Source of the DNA: GCA-2705995 sp048267965
GTDB lineage: Bacteria; Bacteroidota; Bacteroidia; Flavobacteriales_G; Salibacteraceae
DNA: 64,000 nt
Reading direction: 5' to 3'
NCBI GenBank assembly: GCA_048267965.1
Contig: JBLWWK010000008.1
Span: 1-64,000, forward strand
Position 1 is the stretch's first letter; every line of letters starts with the position of its first letter. Made by a program: the position numbers and the translations under genes. The notes beneath the pieces are model-generated. The model ran no database searches, was not told where the DNA came from, and was given only the letters and a program-made list of their open reading frames with translations. Below are positions 43,603 through 53,535 of the stretch, one piece after another.

Positions 43603-44895
43603 TTAAGAAGGGCGCGTAGCTTCTGGCTCGGTATCTTCTGAATCTGAAGAAGATTCACCTCCCTCGTTAGGTGCGGCAATGTCGTTTTCGAACAACAAAT
43701 CGTCAAAAAGATCTTTTTTGCTGTTTTTGATTAACGACCACGTCATAATTACACTCGAAGACAGAATTACGTAGAGTAAAATTCCTGAATCAAACTCAGG
43801 TATTTGCAAGTTAGGTGGGATATTGAAAAACAGCAAAATGGTGATTAACCCCCTTGGAGCAATGTAAATCTGCGGATCTAAATCTTTTTTCTCTACCACT
43901 TTAAACAGTCCAAAACGACTAATGTAAATGCCCACCAGTATTAAGGTGCTGATAATAAACACTTCGATATTAAAGAGAGATTCTATGGTGATGGTGGCTC
44001 CAAATATCACAAAGAAAAAAGTTCTTACAATAAAGGCAGATTCAATGGTAACGAGTCTAAAATCGATGAGAATTCTTTTAACGGCTACAGGCTTTAACCA
44101 ACGATCTAAGATACCTCTAAAAAACACTTGTTGGTTGTTGAGAATGAGGCCGAAAACCAAAATAATTAGCAACGAAGAAAGGTGCAATTGCTTGCCAATA
44201 GCATAGAGCAATATAAGCACAGCAATTAGCAAAAAGAGCTTGATTTTGGTGCGAATGTTTTGGAAAATGTATACCAGTAAATAGCTAACAACCAGAGATA
44301 TGGCAATGGTAGCAATAATGTTCCAACTGATCGACCAAATTAAATCTGAGGTATGTTCAGCTTCTAAGCCGCTTACCAAGAAATAGAAAAACATGATACC
44401 GAGAATATCAGAGAAAGTACTCTCGTAGATCATGAATTCTTTCTTGTATTCAGAAAGGCCTTCAATACTCGGTATTACAATGGCACTGCTCAATATCGAA
44501 AGCGGAAGCGCATACAAAAGGGCAATGCCAACTTCTACATCTAAAAAGTACTGAATAATAAACCCGATAATGCCTGCAGACAAAATGAGCCCAACAAAAG
44601 CAATGAGCAAAGACCGCAAAATAATAGGTGCTTTTTCTTTTTTTAATTCTAGGTCTAGTGCGGCTTCGAGCACAATCATGATTAAACCAACAATCCCTAA
44701 AATTTCGAGTACAGGAAAAAGATCGATGTCTCCGGCTCCTACCACTTTTAGCCCTTGCTGAAGCAAGAAACCGGTGATAATAAGCAGTAAAACAGACGGA
44801 ATATTCGTTTTCTTGGCTATGATGTTGAACACATAAGACAAAATCACAATTACCGAGGCAACAATTACAAAAGAGTAAGAAGTTAAATATTCCAT
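43603..44895 (-). CDS. cation:proton antiporter (CPA1/NhaP type)
   Basis: 430 residues, about twelve hydrophobic segments and a short acidic soluble tail (about 400-430, rich in Asp, Glu and Ser). Motifs such as PSVLLLIITGFLLQQG, FPVLEILGIVGLIMIVLEAALDLELK and LSSAIVIPSIEGL match monovalent cation/H+ exchangers. The ion is likely Na+ or K+. Convergent with the cupin gene with no gap. Confidence 0.87.
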   Translation of the reverse strand: MEYLTSYSFVIVASVIVILSYVFNIIAKKTNIPSVLLLIITGFLLQQGLKVVGAGDIDLFPVLEILGIVGLIMIVLEAALDLELKKEKAPIILRSLLIAFVGLILSAGIIGFIIQYFLDVEVGIALLYALPLSILSSAIVIPSIEGLSEYKKEFMIYESTFSDILGIMFFYFLVSGLEAEHTSDLIWSISWNIIATIAISLVVSYLLVYIFQNIRTKIKLFLLIAVLILLYAIGKQLHLSSLLIILVFGLILNNQQVFFRGILDRWLKPVAVKRILIDFRLVTIESAFIVRTFFFVIFGATITIESLFNIEVFIISTLILVGIYISRFGLFKVVEKKDLDPQIYIAPRGLITILLFFNIPPNLQIPEFDSGILLYVILSSSVIMTWSLIKNSKKDLFDDLLFENDIAAPNEGGESSSDSEDTEPEATRPS

Positions 44896-44937
44896 TAAAA
44901 AGGCTTGTTTGCTCCTAAAATAAGCGAAAAAAGCGGT

Positions 44938-45789
44938 TTAGCGTTCTATTTGCGGAGCGTTCTTGGGAGATGGTAACGATTTGGCAATTTGCTGCGCCAA
45001 TTCAGTAAAATAAATGCCGGTGATTTGGTCTAAATCTCGCACAGTAGAAGGCACTTCTACCACGCATTTGCCGCCCACCATTTCGTTGCCTTTACGGTTT
45101 AAAAAAGAATAATGTACAATAAGGTGCCGATTGTAAATACCAGATTGCAACTGAATAGGATCTACCGTTACGGGCACTACAAATTCGAATTGATTCACCG
45201 ATAAAAAATACCCATTGTTATAAGAAGCACTAAAAACAGTGATAATGTCTTGATCGTCAAGAAAAACACTCATGTATTTCTCTTCTTTCGATCGGTGCGT
45301 AACCAATTGGCCGTTCTCAATATAAGTACCTTCTTTTTTCTTCGATTGAGTGGGCTTTTTTAGCTTTTTAAATGCTTTTTTGAATTTTTCGTCCGCAGCA
45401 TCTTCTTCATTAATAACGGTAGGAACCGCTTTATAATCGTAGTTGAGTGCTTCGTGTAAAATTTCGCGATCTTGTTTTAATCGAGAATGATGATTGCCTA
45501 AAGCCACCAGCGTGTAATTAGAATCGCAAGCTTCGGCTATGGCTACCCCTAAGGCTATTTGAAAAGAATCTCTCAATTCTTCGTAAGAAAGGTGGTTGTG
45601 CTCCATCAATTCTTTGTCGAAATGCGATTTATACAACTGTTCTTTAAATGGCACAAAAACAATATCGCCCACTAGATAATCGGCTTTAGATGCAGGTTGC
45701 GAGGTACCATCATCTATTTTATAGGTTTCGTTTTGTGCCCATGAGAATTGGGTTCCTACTACAAGAAAGAATAGGAAAATGTATTTCAT
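44938..45789 (-). CDS. secreted protein of unknown function
   Basis: 283 residues. A clear signal peptide (about 1-19, ending SWAQ) precedes a basic middle region (KKAFKKLKKPTQSKKKEG, about 139-156) and a C-terminal part that could be a beta domain. I do not recognise the family. It lies six bases downstream of rseP, so it is probably co-transcribed and may be a periplasmic stress or envelope protein, by context only. Confidence 0.7.
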   Translation of the reverse strand: MKYIFLFFLVVGTQFSWAQNETYKIDDGTSQPASKADYLVGDIVFVPFKEQLYKSHFDKELMEHNHLSYEELRDSFQIALGVAIAEACDSNYTLVALGNHHSRLKQDREILHEALNYDYKAVPTVINEEDAADEKFKKAFKKLKKPTQSKKKEGTYIENGQLVTHRSKEEKYMSVFLDDQDIITVFSASYNNGYFLSVNQFEFVVPVTVDPIQLQSGIYNRHLIVHYSFLNRKGNEMVGGKCVVEVPSTVRDLDQITGIYFTELAQQIAKSLPSPKNAPQIER

Positions 45790-45795
45790 GAAAAG

Positions 45796-47127
45796 TTAGT
45801 TAAAGAGTTTAAAAACATCGTTTCCGTTAGCAAATAAAAGCAGTGCTAACAAAATTACCATCCCGGCAATTTGGGCGTATTCTAACACTTTTTCGTTCGG
45901 CTTTCTTCCAGAAACCATTTCGTAAAGTAAAAACATTACGTGGCCACCATCGAGTGCCGGAATGGGCAGAATATTCATGAAAGCGAGCACCATTGATAAA
46001 AAGGCCGTTAAATTCCAGAAGGCATTCCAGTTCCATTGAGCAGGGAATAGATTTCCGATGGTTCCGAAACCACCCACTTCGGTGATTCCTTCTTTAGTGA
46101 AAACCAAAGAAAACTGGTCAATGTAACCTTTAATGGTAGCCATTGCTTTGTCTACACCAGCTGGGAAAGATTCAGCAAAACCGTATTCTACACGGGTTAC
46201 CTCAAAATAGTTGGCTAGGCCTTGATTGCCTACGCCAATTTTGCCTTCTTCGTTTACCGTTACTGGTATGCTCATTTCTTTACCATTGCGCATTACCTGA
46301 ACATCTGCTTCTTGGTTGGCGAGGTCTTTCACCGTTTTTACAAAATCGAGAAAGTAAGGCGTAGACTCATTGTTGATGCCAACAATTTGATCGCCCAGCT
46401 GAAAGGTAGAAGCAGCAGCGGGTTCGTTCGGTAAAATAGTGTCAATAACAAAAGGAACGCGTTCTACAAAAACGCTCTTTTCTCCGTTGGCGAGCATTTG
46501 TTGACCAAAATCGGCAGGAACCATGATTTCACGAGAATTCCCGTTGTTTTCGACCAAAACTTTGTGCTCTTCACCACCAATTAAAAACTCTACAGAAAGC
46601 TCGCTGTAGGTAGCATCATCAGCAATTTTTTCGCCATCAACAGAAAGTATTCTGTCGCCATCTTGAAAGCCAATTTGTTTGGCCACTTCAGAAACATGAA
46701 CTCCGTTAGTAACATCTTTGGCAGCAATAAACGATTCTCCCCATGTAAAGAGAATCATAGCGTAGATAATGATTCCTAAAATTACATTTACGGTAACACC
46801 ACCAATCATAATAATTAGGCGTTGCCAAGCGGGTTTAGCTCTAAATTCCCACGGTTCGGGTTCCTTCTTTAATTGCTCTTTGTCCATCGACTCGTCAATC
46901 ATACCCGCAATTTTCACATAACCACCTAGCGGAAGCCAGCCAATACCGTATTCGGTTTCGCCATACTTATACTTAAACAGCGAAAAACCAGGGTTAAAAA
47001 AGAGGTAAAACTTCTCTACTTTGGTTTTAAAAAGCTTAGCGGGAATGAAATGTCCTAACTCGTGTAGAACCACTAAAATCGATAAACTGAGAATAAGCTG
47101 TAAAGCTTTTATAATGAATACTTCCAT
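45796..47127 (-). CDS. rseP: RIP site-2 metalloprotease RseP
   Basis: Intramembrane zinc protease that cuts signal peptide remnants and anti-sigma factors. 443 residues. The first membrane helix carries H22-E23-x-x-H26 (LHELGHFIPAKLF); a late motif NILPIPALDGGH holds the third ligand. Two PDZ regions lie between (about 125-215 and 215-300). A TAnnTTTG element is 19 bases upstream. Confidence 0.93.
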   Translation of the reverse strand: MEVFIIKALQLILSLSILVVLHELGHFIPAKLFKTKVEKFYLFFNPGFSLFKYKYGETEYGIGWLPLGGYVKIAGMIDESMDKEQLKKEPEPWEFRAKPAWQRLIIMIGGVTVNVILGIIIYAMILFTWGESFIAAKDVTNGVHVSEVAKQIGFQDGDRILSVDGEKIADDATYSELSVEFLIGGEEHKVLVENNGNSREIMVPADFGQQMLANGEKSVFVERVPFVIDTILPNEPAAASTFQLGDQIVGINNESTPYFLDFVKTVKDLANQEADVQVMRNGKEMSIPVTVNEEGKIGVGNQGLANYFEVTRVEYGFAESFPAGVDKAMATIKGYIDQFSLVFTKEGITEVGGFGTIGNLFPAQWNWNAFWNLTAFLSMVLAFMNILPIPALDGGHVMFLLYEMVSGRKPNEKVLEYAQIAGMVILLALLLFANGNDVFKLFN

Positions 47128-47146
47128 GTAATTTTGACTAGGCGTG

Positions 47147-47154
47147 CAAAAATA
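47147..47154 (-). promoter_or_regulatory. rseP promoter -7 element
   Basis: On the minus strand this reads TATTTTTG, an exact match 19 bases before the rseP ATG. Confidence 0.55.
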
Positions 47155-47259
47155 GCAATGATAGCACGAATAACGCCATAATTATTGAATTGGTTCGTGC
47201 CATTGCATGTATTTACAGTTGGTTAAGTTGGTAAGAAATGTTAAAGATTTAGGTGCGAG

Positions 47260-48765
47260 TCAGGCTGTAGTCTTCCATTTAGAAAGCTCATCGGCAATTT
47301 TGCGATCGTTCGATAAACGAGGAATTTTATTTTGACCACCTAATTTTCCACGGCTTTTCATCATGTTTTTAAAGCCGTCTTTTTCTACCGAGGTAAGCAC
47401 TAACGGACGAAGAATATTGCCTTCAATTAAATCTTTGTAATACGGGTTGAGTTCTTGCATTATACGATCCATCCGCATGCAAAAAGCATCTAGGTTATGC
47501 GGTTTTTTACCAAACTCAATAAACCATTCGTGATAGGGCAAACCAGAACTTGGGTTTACTTGCGGAGCTAAGTGAAACTCTCTTACATCGGCATCGAATA
47601 ATTCGAGCACTTGCTGAATTGTTTTTTCTACTTCTTCACCAATTACATGTTCGCCAAAGGCGGAAGTAAAATGTTTGATACGCCCTGAAACAACTATTCT
47701 GTAAGGGTTTTTAGAAACAAATTTTACGGTATCTCCAATGCTGTACCCCCACAAACCAGCGTTGGTAGACATAATCAGCGCATAGTTTTTATCAAGCTCT
47801 ACTTCTTCTAGCGAAAGACGAGTGGGTGCATGATTAAAATACTCTTCGGCAGGCACAAATTCAAAGAAAATGCCCGCATTTACATTAAGCAACAAACCGC
47901 CTTGGTTGTTCTGCACATCTTGGTAAGCTATAAAACCTTCAGATGCAGGGTACGTTTCTACAGAAGCAATTCTTTTCCCAATTAATTTGTCGAAAATGGG
48001 TCGATACGGTTCAAAGTTTACACCGCCATAAACAAAGAGCGAAAAATTGGGAAAAACCTCTAGAATAGTGTTTTTTCCTGTTCGTTCTAAAATGCGCTCA
48101 AAATACATTTGCACCCAAGAAGGTATGCCGCTAATCAGGCGCATATCTTGCTGCAACGTTTCGTCAATAATTTTGTCGAGTTTCGTTTCCCAATCGTCTA
48201 GGCAGTTGGTTTCCCAGCTAGGCATTCGGTTGCGCTGCAGGTAATTAGGTACGTAGTGAGCTACAATACCAGATAGTCTACCGGTAGGAACCGCTCCTGT
48301 TTCATCTAAAACTGGACTACCTTGTAAAAAGATCATTTTTCCATCTACAAAGCTAGATTTACCCGTTTCATCAATAAAAGAAAGCAACGCATATTTAGCA
48401 GCATCGATATGGTAGCCGATTGATTCTTTACTGATAGGAATGTATTTCGCCCCCGATGTAGTACCTGATGTTTTGCAGAGGTAGATGGGTTTTCCAGGCC
48501 AAAGAACATCTTCTTTTCCGGCTACTACTTCATCGATATAAGGTTTTAGCTGCTCGTAATCTCTTAGCGGAACGGCTTTCTTAAAATCGCTGTAATTTCG
48601 AATAGAACCGAAATTGTGGTCCTTCCCAAATCGAGTGTCTTTAGCTGAGTCTACCAGCTTAAGCATCCAATTATTTTGGTGTTCGGTAGCTTGTGCGCTC
48701 CATTTGTTCACCTTCGATTTTAAAAAAGAAGCATAGGGCTTGCTGAGCAAAGATTTTATTCCCAT
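47260..48765 (-). CDS. GH3-like acyl-adenylate enzyme
   Basis: 501 residues matching the GH3 auxin-responsive family, ANL-type adenylating enzymes that join acyl acids to amino acids in plants. AMP-binding segment CKTSGTTSGAKYIPIS (about 112-127) and YPASEGFIAYQ (about 273-283) are visible. The bacterial substrate is unknown. Its ATG overlaps the MarC stop by one base, so the pair is co-translated. Confidence 0.87.
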   Translation of the reverse strand: MGIKSLLSKPYASFLKSKVNKWSAQATEHQNNWMLKLVDSAKDTRFGKDHNFGSIRNYSDFKKAVPLRDYEQLKPYIDEVVAGKEDVLWPGKPIYLCKTSGTTSGAKYIPISKESIGYHIDAAKYALLSFIDETGKSSFVDGKMIFLQGSPVLDETGAVPTGRLSGIVAHYVPNYLQRNRMPSWETNCLDDWETKLDKIIDETLQQDMRLISGIPSWVQMYFERILERTGKNTILEVFPNFSLFVYGGVNFEPYRPIFDKLIGKRIASVETYPASEGFIAYQDVQNNQGGLLLNVNAGIFFEFVPAEEYFNHAPTRLSLEEVELDKNYALIMSTNAGLWGYSIGDTVKFVSKNPYRIVVSGRIKHFTSAFGEHVIGEEVEKTIQQVLELFDADVREFHLAPQVNPSSGLPYHEWFIEFGKKPHNLDAFCMRMDRIMQELNPYYKDLIEGNILRPLVLTSVEKDGFKNMMKSRGKLGGQNKIPRLSNDRKIADELSKWKTTA

Positions 48766-49337
48766 TAAAATAACCTCCCAATGTTTCCGGTAAATAGTTT
48801 TACGGCAATGGCCAATAAAACAACACCGAATACCTTACGAACTATCGCGATTCCTGATTTACCTAAAATACGTTCAATCTTAGCTGAAAGTTTAAGAACT
48901 ATGTAAACAACAATAATGTTGAGAACGATACCAACCACAATGTTAACGTTGGCATATTCTGCTTTAAGCGATACAATAGTGGTTAAGGTTCCGGCTCCTG
49001 CAATTAGGGGAAAGGCGAGAGGGAAAATGGCTGCTGTTTCAGGTACATCGCCTTTGAAAAACTCTACGCCTAGCACCATTTCTAAGGCCAAGAAAAAGAG
49101 GATAAAACTACCCGCTACGGCAAAGGAGTTAACGTCTACACCAATTAAATTGAGAATAGATTCGCCCAAGAAAACAAAAGCAATCATGATTATGCCAGCA
49201 ACAATACTGGCTTTCTCACTTTGTATGTGACCTACTTTTTGGCGCAGGTCTATTATAAGTGGAATGTTTCCAATCGAGTCTACTACGGCAAAGAGTACCA
49301 TAGAAGCTGATATAATTTCTTTTAAATCAAAGTTCAT
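48765..49337 (-). CDS. MarC family integral membrane protein
   Basis: 190 residues with six hydrophobic segments. VVDSIGNIPLI, AGIIMIAFVFLGE and PLAFPLIAGAGTLTTIV are family signatures (UPF0056). The role in E. coli is unresolved despite the name; transport is inferred. Joined to the GH3-like gene by a one-base overlap (TAATG). Confidence 0.87.
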   Translation of the reverse strand: MNFDLKEIISASMVLFAVVDSIGNIPLIIDLRQKVGHIQSEKASIVAGIIMIAFVFLGESILNLIGVDVNSFAVAGSFILFFLALEMVLGVEFFKGDVPETAAIFPLAFPLIAGAGTLTTIVSLKAEYANVNIVVGIVLNIIVVYIVLKLSAKIERILGKSGIAIVRKVFGVVLLAIAVKLFTGNIGRLF

Positions 49338-49376
49338 AGATCGAATGTAAAAGATGAAAAAACGAGCAAACGCTTT

Positions 49377-49931
49377 CTAAAATAAAACCTTTTCTATGGC
49401 TTTTACATAATTCTCATGCTCTAAGGTGAGCACTCGTTGGGCAAGGGTTTCGGGTGTGTCGGTTGGGAGCACATCGCAAGTCGCTTGCAAAATAATTTCG
49501 CCACGATCGTATTCTTCAGATACTTTATGAACCGTCATTCCAGATTCTGTATCGTTGGCTGCAAGAACGGCTTTGTGCACATTAAGTCCATACATTCCTT
49601 TACCACCGTGCTTAGGGAGCAAAGAAGGATGAATATTAATGATGGGAAACTCTTGAATTAGATGGGCAGGAATTAACCAAAGAAAGCCAGCGAGAACTAT
49701 TAAGTCTGTTCGTAATGCTTTCAGTTTTAATGCTAAATTTGAGCCAGTCAGATCGTTCTTATTAATAGTGATTACCGGTACATCATTACCATGAGCTTTT
49801 TCTATTACGCCTGCATTTTTATTGTTGCAGACCACAGCTACCACCTTAACTTCGGTTGAATTTTTAAAGTGGTTAATAATAACTTCAGCGTTTGAACCGC
49901 CTCCTGATGCAAAGATTACTATGTGTTTCAC
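49377..49931 (-). CDS. purN: phosphoribosylglycinamide formyltransferase
   Basis: Transfers a formyl group from 10-formyl-THF to GAR in purine synthesis. 184 residues. IVIFASGGGSNAEVIINHF opens the fold; catalytic Asn and His are in the segment INIHPSLLPKHGGKGMYG, and the Asp in EYDRGEIILQ. The start is GTG 49931. A TAnnTTTG element ends only four bases upstream, so the mRNA may be leaderless. Confidence 0.94.
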   Translation of the reverse strand: MKHIVIFASGGGSNAEVIINHFKNSTEVKVVAVVCNNKNAGVIEKAHGNDVPVITINKNDLTGSNLALKLKALRTDLIVLAGFLWLIPAHLIQEFPIINIHPSLLPKHGGKGMYGLNVHKAVLAANDTESGMTVHKVSEEYDRGEIILQATCDVLPTDTPETLAQRVLTLEHENYVKAIEKVLF

Positions 49932-49935
49932 GGTG

Positions 49936-49943
49936 CAAAATTA
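49936..49943 (-). promoter_or_regulatory. purN promoter -7 element
   Basis: On the minus strand this reads TAATTTTG, an exact match that ends four bases before the GTG start. Confidence 0.5.
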
Positions 49944-49984
49944 GTATAAGCGAACCTATAAAACTTGATTGAAATTAAATTCTC

Positions 49985-50650
49985 ATGAGTGAAAAAAAAC
50001 AAATTCTTTACGAGCATACTTCATACAACACAGAAGAGATGGTAAAACGCAGTAACTCTTTTTATCACTGGCTCGATAAAAGAAGAACAGTTAGAGAGTT
50101 TTCTCCAGAGAAATTTCCTTTAGAGATCATTTTTCGCATTATCGAAGCGGCAAATACGGCTCCTTCAGGAGCCAACAAGCAGCCTTGGCATTTTTGTGTT
50201 ATTGAAAACCCAGAAACTAAAAAGGCCATTCGAGAAGCTGCAGAGCAAGAAGAAAAAGAAAACTACCAGAGAAGAATGAGTGCAGAGTGGCTAAACGACT
50301 TAGAGCCCATCGGTACTGATGAAAACAAACCGTTTTTAGAAGAAGCGCCTTATTTAATAGTAGTAATGAAAAAGGCGTATGGACTAAACGAAGATGGCGA
50401 GCGCCTCACTCACTATTATGTTAACGAATCGGTTGGCATTGCTTGCGGAATGTTATTAGCGGCTATTCACAATGCAGGTTTGGTTGCAGTAACCCATACA
50501 CCGAGCCCAATGATGTTTTTGAAAAGGATACTCGACCGTCCAAAAAACGAACAGCCTTTTCTGTTAATTCCAGTTGGAAAACCCAAAGAAGGAGCCCAAG
50601 TTCCAGCCATTCGAAGAAAAACAATCAAAGAAATAACTTCTTATTATTAA
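49985..50650 (+). CDS. nitroreductase family FMN enzyme
   Basis: 221 residues. RRTVREFSPEKFP (about 32-44), AANTAPSGANKQPWHF (about 56-71) and the Gly-rich NESVGIACGMLLAAIHNAGL (about 141-160) are FMN-binding nitroreductase motifs. The layout is close to iodotyrosine-deiodinase-like members, but the substrate cannot be assigned. Divergent from purN, upstream of acpP. Confidence 0.9.
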   Translation: MSEKKQILYEHTSYNTEEMVKRSNSFYHWLDKRRTVREFSPEKFPLEIIFRIIEAANTAPSGANKQPWHFCVIENPETKKAIREAAEQEEKENYQRRMSAEWLNDLEPIGTDENKPFLEEAPYLIVVMKKAYGLNEDGERLTHYYVNESVGIACGMLLAAIHNAGLVAVTHTPSPMMFLKRILDRPKNEQPFLLIPVGKPKEGAQVPAIRRKTIKEITSYY

Positions 50651-50803
50651 CTTTGGCGGTTCTCAAATTTATTCTGCATGCCTACAAAATAAAGGGTTAT
50701 AGAGCGCTGAATCGCTTATTTTGTGGGAGTTTTAGAAAAGTTTGATTTTAATTCAACTTTATTTTTCTTTGCAGCGCTTTAAAAACAATAAAAAAGTAGA
50801 ACA

Positions 50804-51043
50804 ATGTCTGATATCAAATCAAAGGTGATTGCAATCATCGTAGACAAATTAGGAGTAGAAGAAAGTGAAGTAGCAGTTGAATCTTCATTCACAAATGATT
50901 TAGGTGCTGACTCATTAGACACCGTTGAATTGATTATGGAATTCGAAAAAGAATTCAATATTGCAATTCCAGATGATCAAGCTGAGAATATCGCTACTGT
51001 AGGTGAAGCGGTTAAATATATCGAAGAAAACATCGACAAGTAA
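50804..51043 (+). CDS. acpP: acyl carrier protein
   Basis: 79 acidic residues. Ser37 in GADSLD is the 4'-phosphopantetheine attachment site. Carries growing acyl chains in type II fatty acid synthesis. fabF follows 26 bases later, forming the usual acpP-fabF-rnc order. Confidence 0.97.
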   Translation: MSDIKSKVIAIIVDKLGVEESEVAVESSFTNDLGADSLDTVELIMEFEKEFNIAIPDDQAENIATVGEAVKYIEENIDK

Positions 51044-51069
51044 TTTATTGTTAATTACGGGATAGAATT

Positions 51070-52326
51070 ATGGAATTGAAAAGAGTAGTAGTTACAGGTT
51101 TAGGTGCAGTTACACCAATTGGAAACACAGCCGAAGAGTACTGGAATAATCTAGTGGCCGGGAAGAGTGGTGGAGCCCCAATAACTCGTTTTGATACTAC
51201 TCATTTCAAGACAAAATTTGCATGCGAGGTGAAAGGTTTAGACCTCGCTGCATTTTTCGATCGTAAAGAAGGGCGTAAACTTGATCTGTTTTCTAAGTAT
51301 GCTATCATTGCTTCAGATGAGGCAGTTTTAGATGCTGGCATTACAGACAAGAACATCAACCACGACAGAGTGGGTGTTATTTGGGGCTCTGGTATTGGCG
51401 GAATTCAAACTTTCCAAGAAGAAGTGGAAGGCTTTGTTAAAAACGATTACCAACCTCGTTTTAACCCTTTCTTTATCCCTAAAATGATTGCAGATATTGC
51501 TTCGGGTAATATCTCGATTAAGCATGGTTTTAGAGGGCCTAACTTTAGCACTATCTCAGCATGTGCTTCCTCTTCAAACGCAATAATTGATGCGTTTAAC
51601 TACATCCGTTTAGGCAAAGCAGACGCTATTGTTGCGGGTGGTTCTGAAGCAAGCATTAACCAATCTGCTATAGGTGGTTTTAACGCTTTGCAAGCACTTT
51701 CTAAAAACAACGATTCACCAGAAACTGCTTCAAGACCGTTCGATAAAGATCGAGATGGTTTTGTAATGGGAGAAGGTGGTGGAGCTCTTATTCTTGAGTC
51801 GCTTGAAAGCGCCATGAATAGAGGAGCAAAAATTTATGCAGAAATTGCAGGTGGTGGAATGTCTGCAGATGCTCACCACATTACAGCCCCACATCCTGAA
51901 GGGCTAGGCGCACTGAATGTTATGCGCGCAGCTTTAGACGATTGGGGTGGAATAACAGTGAACGATATCGATTACATCAACGTTCACGGTACATCAACTC
52001 CATTAGGTGATATTGCTGAAACAAAGGCAATAAAATCTGTATTCGGAGATCAAGCTTACAAATTGAACATTAGCTCTACCAAGTCGATGACGGGTCACCT
52101 TCTAGGTGCCGCAGGAGCCATTGAATCAATTGCTACATTGCTCGCTGTTAAGAATGATATTATCCCTCCAACGATTAATCATTTTACAGACGATCCAGAG
52201 TTAGACGAGAACCTAAACTTTACCTTCAACAAAGCTCAAAAGAGAGAAGTAAGAGCAGCACTTACCAACACCTTTGGCTTTGGAGGGCATAACGCATCTG
52301 TAGTCTTTAAAAAGTTTGAAGCCTAG
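51070..52326 (+). CDS. fabF: beta-ketoacyl-ACP synthase II
   Basis: Condenses malonyl-ACP with acyl-ACP. 418 residues with the Cys-His-His triad at C165 (ISACASSSN), H306 (NVHGTSTPLGD) and H343 (MTGHLLGAAG). It follows acpP and overlaps the rnc start by 11 bases. Confidence 0.97.
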   Translation: MELKRVVVTGLGAVTPIGNTAEEYWNNLVAGKSGGAPITRFDTTHFKTKFACEVKGLDLAAFFDRKEGRKLDLFSKYAIIASDEAVLDAGITDKNINHDRVGVIWGSGIGGIQTFQEEVEGFVKNDYQPRFNPFFIPKMIADIASGNISIKHGFRGPNFSTISACASSSNAIIDAFNYIRLGKADAIVAGGSEASINQSAIGGFNALQALSKNNDSPETASRPFDKDRDGFVMGEGGGALILESLESAMNRGAKIYAEIAGGGMSADAHHITAPHPEGLGALNVMRAALDDWGGITVNDIDYINVHGTSTPLGDIAETKAIKSVFGDQAYKLNISSTKSMTGHLLGAAGAIESIATLLAVKNDIIPPTINHFTDDPELDENLNFTFNKAQKREVRAALTNTFGFGGHNASVVFKKFEA

Positions 52327-53041
52327 TCAACAACTTCAGAGGCAGTACAACCGTTTTTTTCGTTACCGAGATAACAAGCTTTATCGCCAATTAAGTGATT
52401 TTTTGGGCTTTTACCCATTAAATTTTGAGGTGTATGAACGCGCTTTTAAGCATAAATCAATTTCTCAGAATAAAGATAATAACGAGCGGTTAGAGTTTTT
52501 AGGTGATTCTATCTTAGACGCAGCAGTTGCTCATTATTTATTAACTGAATTTCCCAACCATTCTGAAGGGTTTTTAACCAAAACTCGGTCGAGAATAGTG
52601 AGCCGAAAAAGCTTAAATCACCTCGCAGAGCAACTGGAGATTAAACGATTTGTTCGTGCCTCTAAGAATGCTAAAAGTGGAACAACCTCTTTGTATGGTA
52701 ATGCTTTAGAAGCTCTTGTAGGAGCCATTTACCTCGATTGCGGATTCGAAAAAGCAAAAGAATACATTCTTAAAATGCTCCATAATCATCTCGATTTAGA
52801 GCAGTTACTCAAAACAGAATCAGATTATAAAAGTCGTTTGCTAGAATGGGCTCAGAAAGAAAAGGTAAACTTAACTTTTAGAGTAAAAGAATTGCCTCAG
52901 CACGATGATGGTTCCTACCAATTTGAAGCCTACATTCAAGACCAAGAATCTAAACTCGAAGCTACAGCCATTGGCACTTCGAAGAAAAGAGCAGAGCAAA
53001 AAGCTGCGCACATTTACTGGTCAAAATTGTTTAACAATTAG
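52316..53041 (+). CDS. rnc: ribonuclease III
   Basis: Double-strand-specific endoribonuclease for rRNA and mRNA processing. 241 residues. The signature NERLEFLGDSILD (about 57-69) holds the catalytic acids; a second acidic site is in ALEALVGAIYLD. The C-terminal ~70 residues are a double-stranded RNA-binding domain (TAIGTSKKRAEQKAA). The start is TTG 52316, within the last codons of fabF. Confidence 0.95.
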   Translation: MKPSQQLQRQYNRFFRYRDNKLYRQLSDFLGFYPLNFEVYERAFKHKSISQNKDNNERLEFLGDSILDAAVAHYLLTEFPNHSEGFLTKTRSRIVSRKSLNHLAEQLEIKRFVRASKNAKSGTTSLYGNALEALVGAIYLDCGFEKAKEYILKMLHNHLDLEQLLKTESDYKSRLLEWAQKEKVNLTFRVKELPQHDDGSYQFEAYIQDQESKLEATAIGTSKKRAEQKAAHIYWSKLFNN

Positions 53042-53078
53042 ATATTAACAACCCCTGTCTAATTGTAGCAATTACACA

Positions 53079-53086
53079 TACCTTTG
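53079..53086 (+). promoter_or_regulatory. promoter -7 element before IPExxxVDY gene
   Basis: TACCTTTG, an exact TAnnTTTG match 13 bases before ATG 53100. Confidence 0.5.
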
Positions 53087-53099
53087 ATACTTCTCAACT

Positions 53100-53522
53100 A
53101 TGGCAAAAAAAAGACTGTCGGTAGAGGTTGATTATAATTTTTTCCTAATCGGAATTAGCTGTTTTGATAAAGCGTCAAAAATGGCCTGGACATTAGGGCA
53201 AGCACTTCATTGCCCATTCGAAGTGAGAGAAAATTATAAGGCAACTAAATCACTAAGCAACAATACGATAGAAAGGTATCCGTATTTTTCTGCAAATCAC
53301 GAACACTACACTTTCCACTTGGTTTCTAACCTCTCTGTCGAAAACGCGTTCTTGATTCCAGAACACAAGAACATGAATTACTTTTTTGTAATAACAGGCG
53401 TTTATAAAAGCCTGGATTTACAAGAAATTACCAAAGAAATTAGAGCCGCTAATAATGTGTTGGCAGCCATCGAACTAGACCCTTCAACCCTTAAATCAAG
53501 AGATAAACTAATTCTAGATTAA
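53100..53522 (+). CDS. IPExxxVDY family protein
   Basis: 140 residues. The family-naming motif appears as LIPEHKNMNYFFVITG (about 83-98), with Asn for the usual Asp. Members sit next to rnc and pyk in many Bacteroidota, as here. The function is unknown. It ends 13 bases before pyk and likely shares a transcript with it. Confidence 0.85.
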   Translation: MAKKRLSVEVDYNFFLIGISCFDKASKMAWTLGQALHCPFEVRENYKATKSLSNNTIERYPYFSANHEHYTFHLVSNLSVENAFLIPEHKNMNYFFVITGVYKSLDLQEITKEIRAANNVLAAIELDPSTLKSRDKLILD

Positions 53523-53535
53523 AATAAAACTTAAC

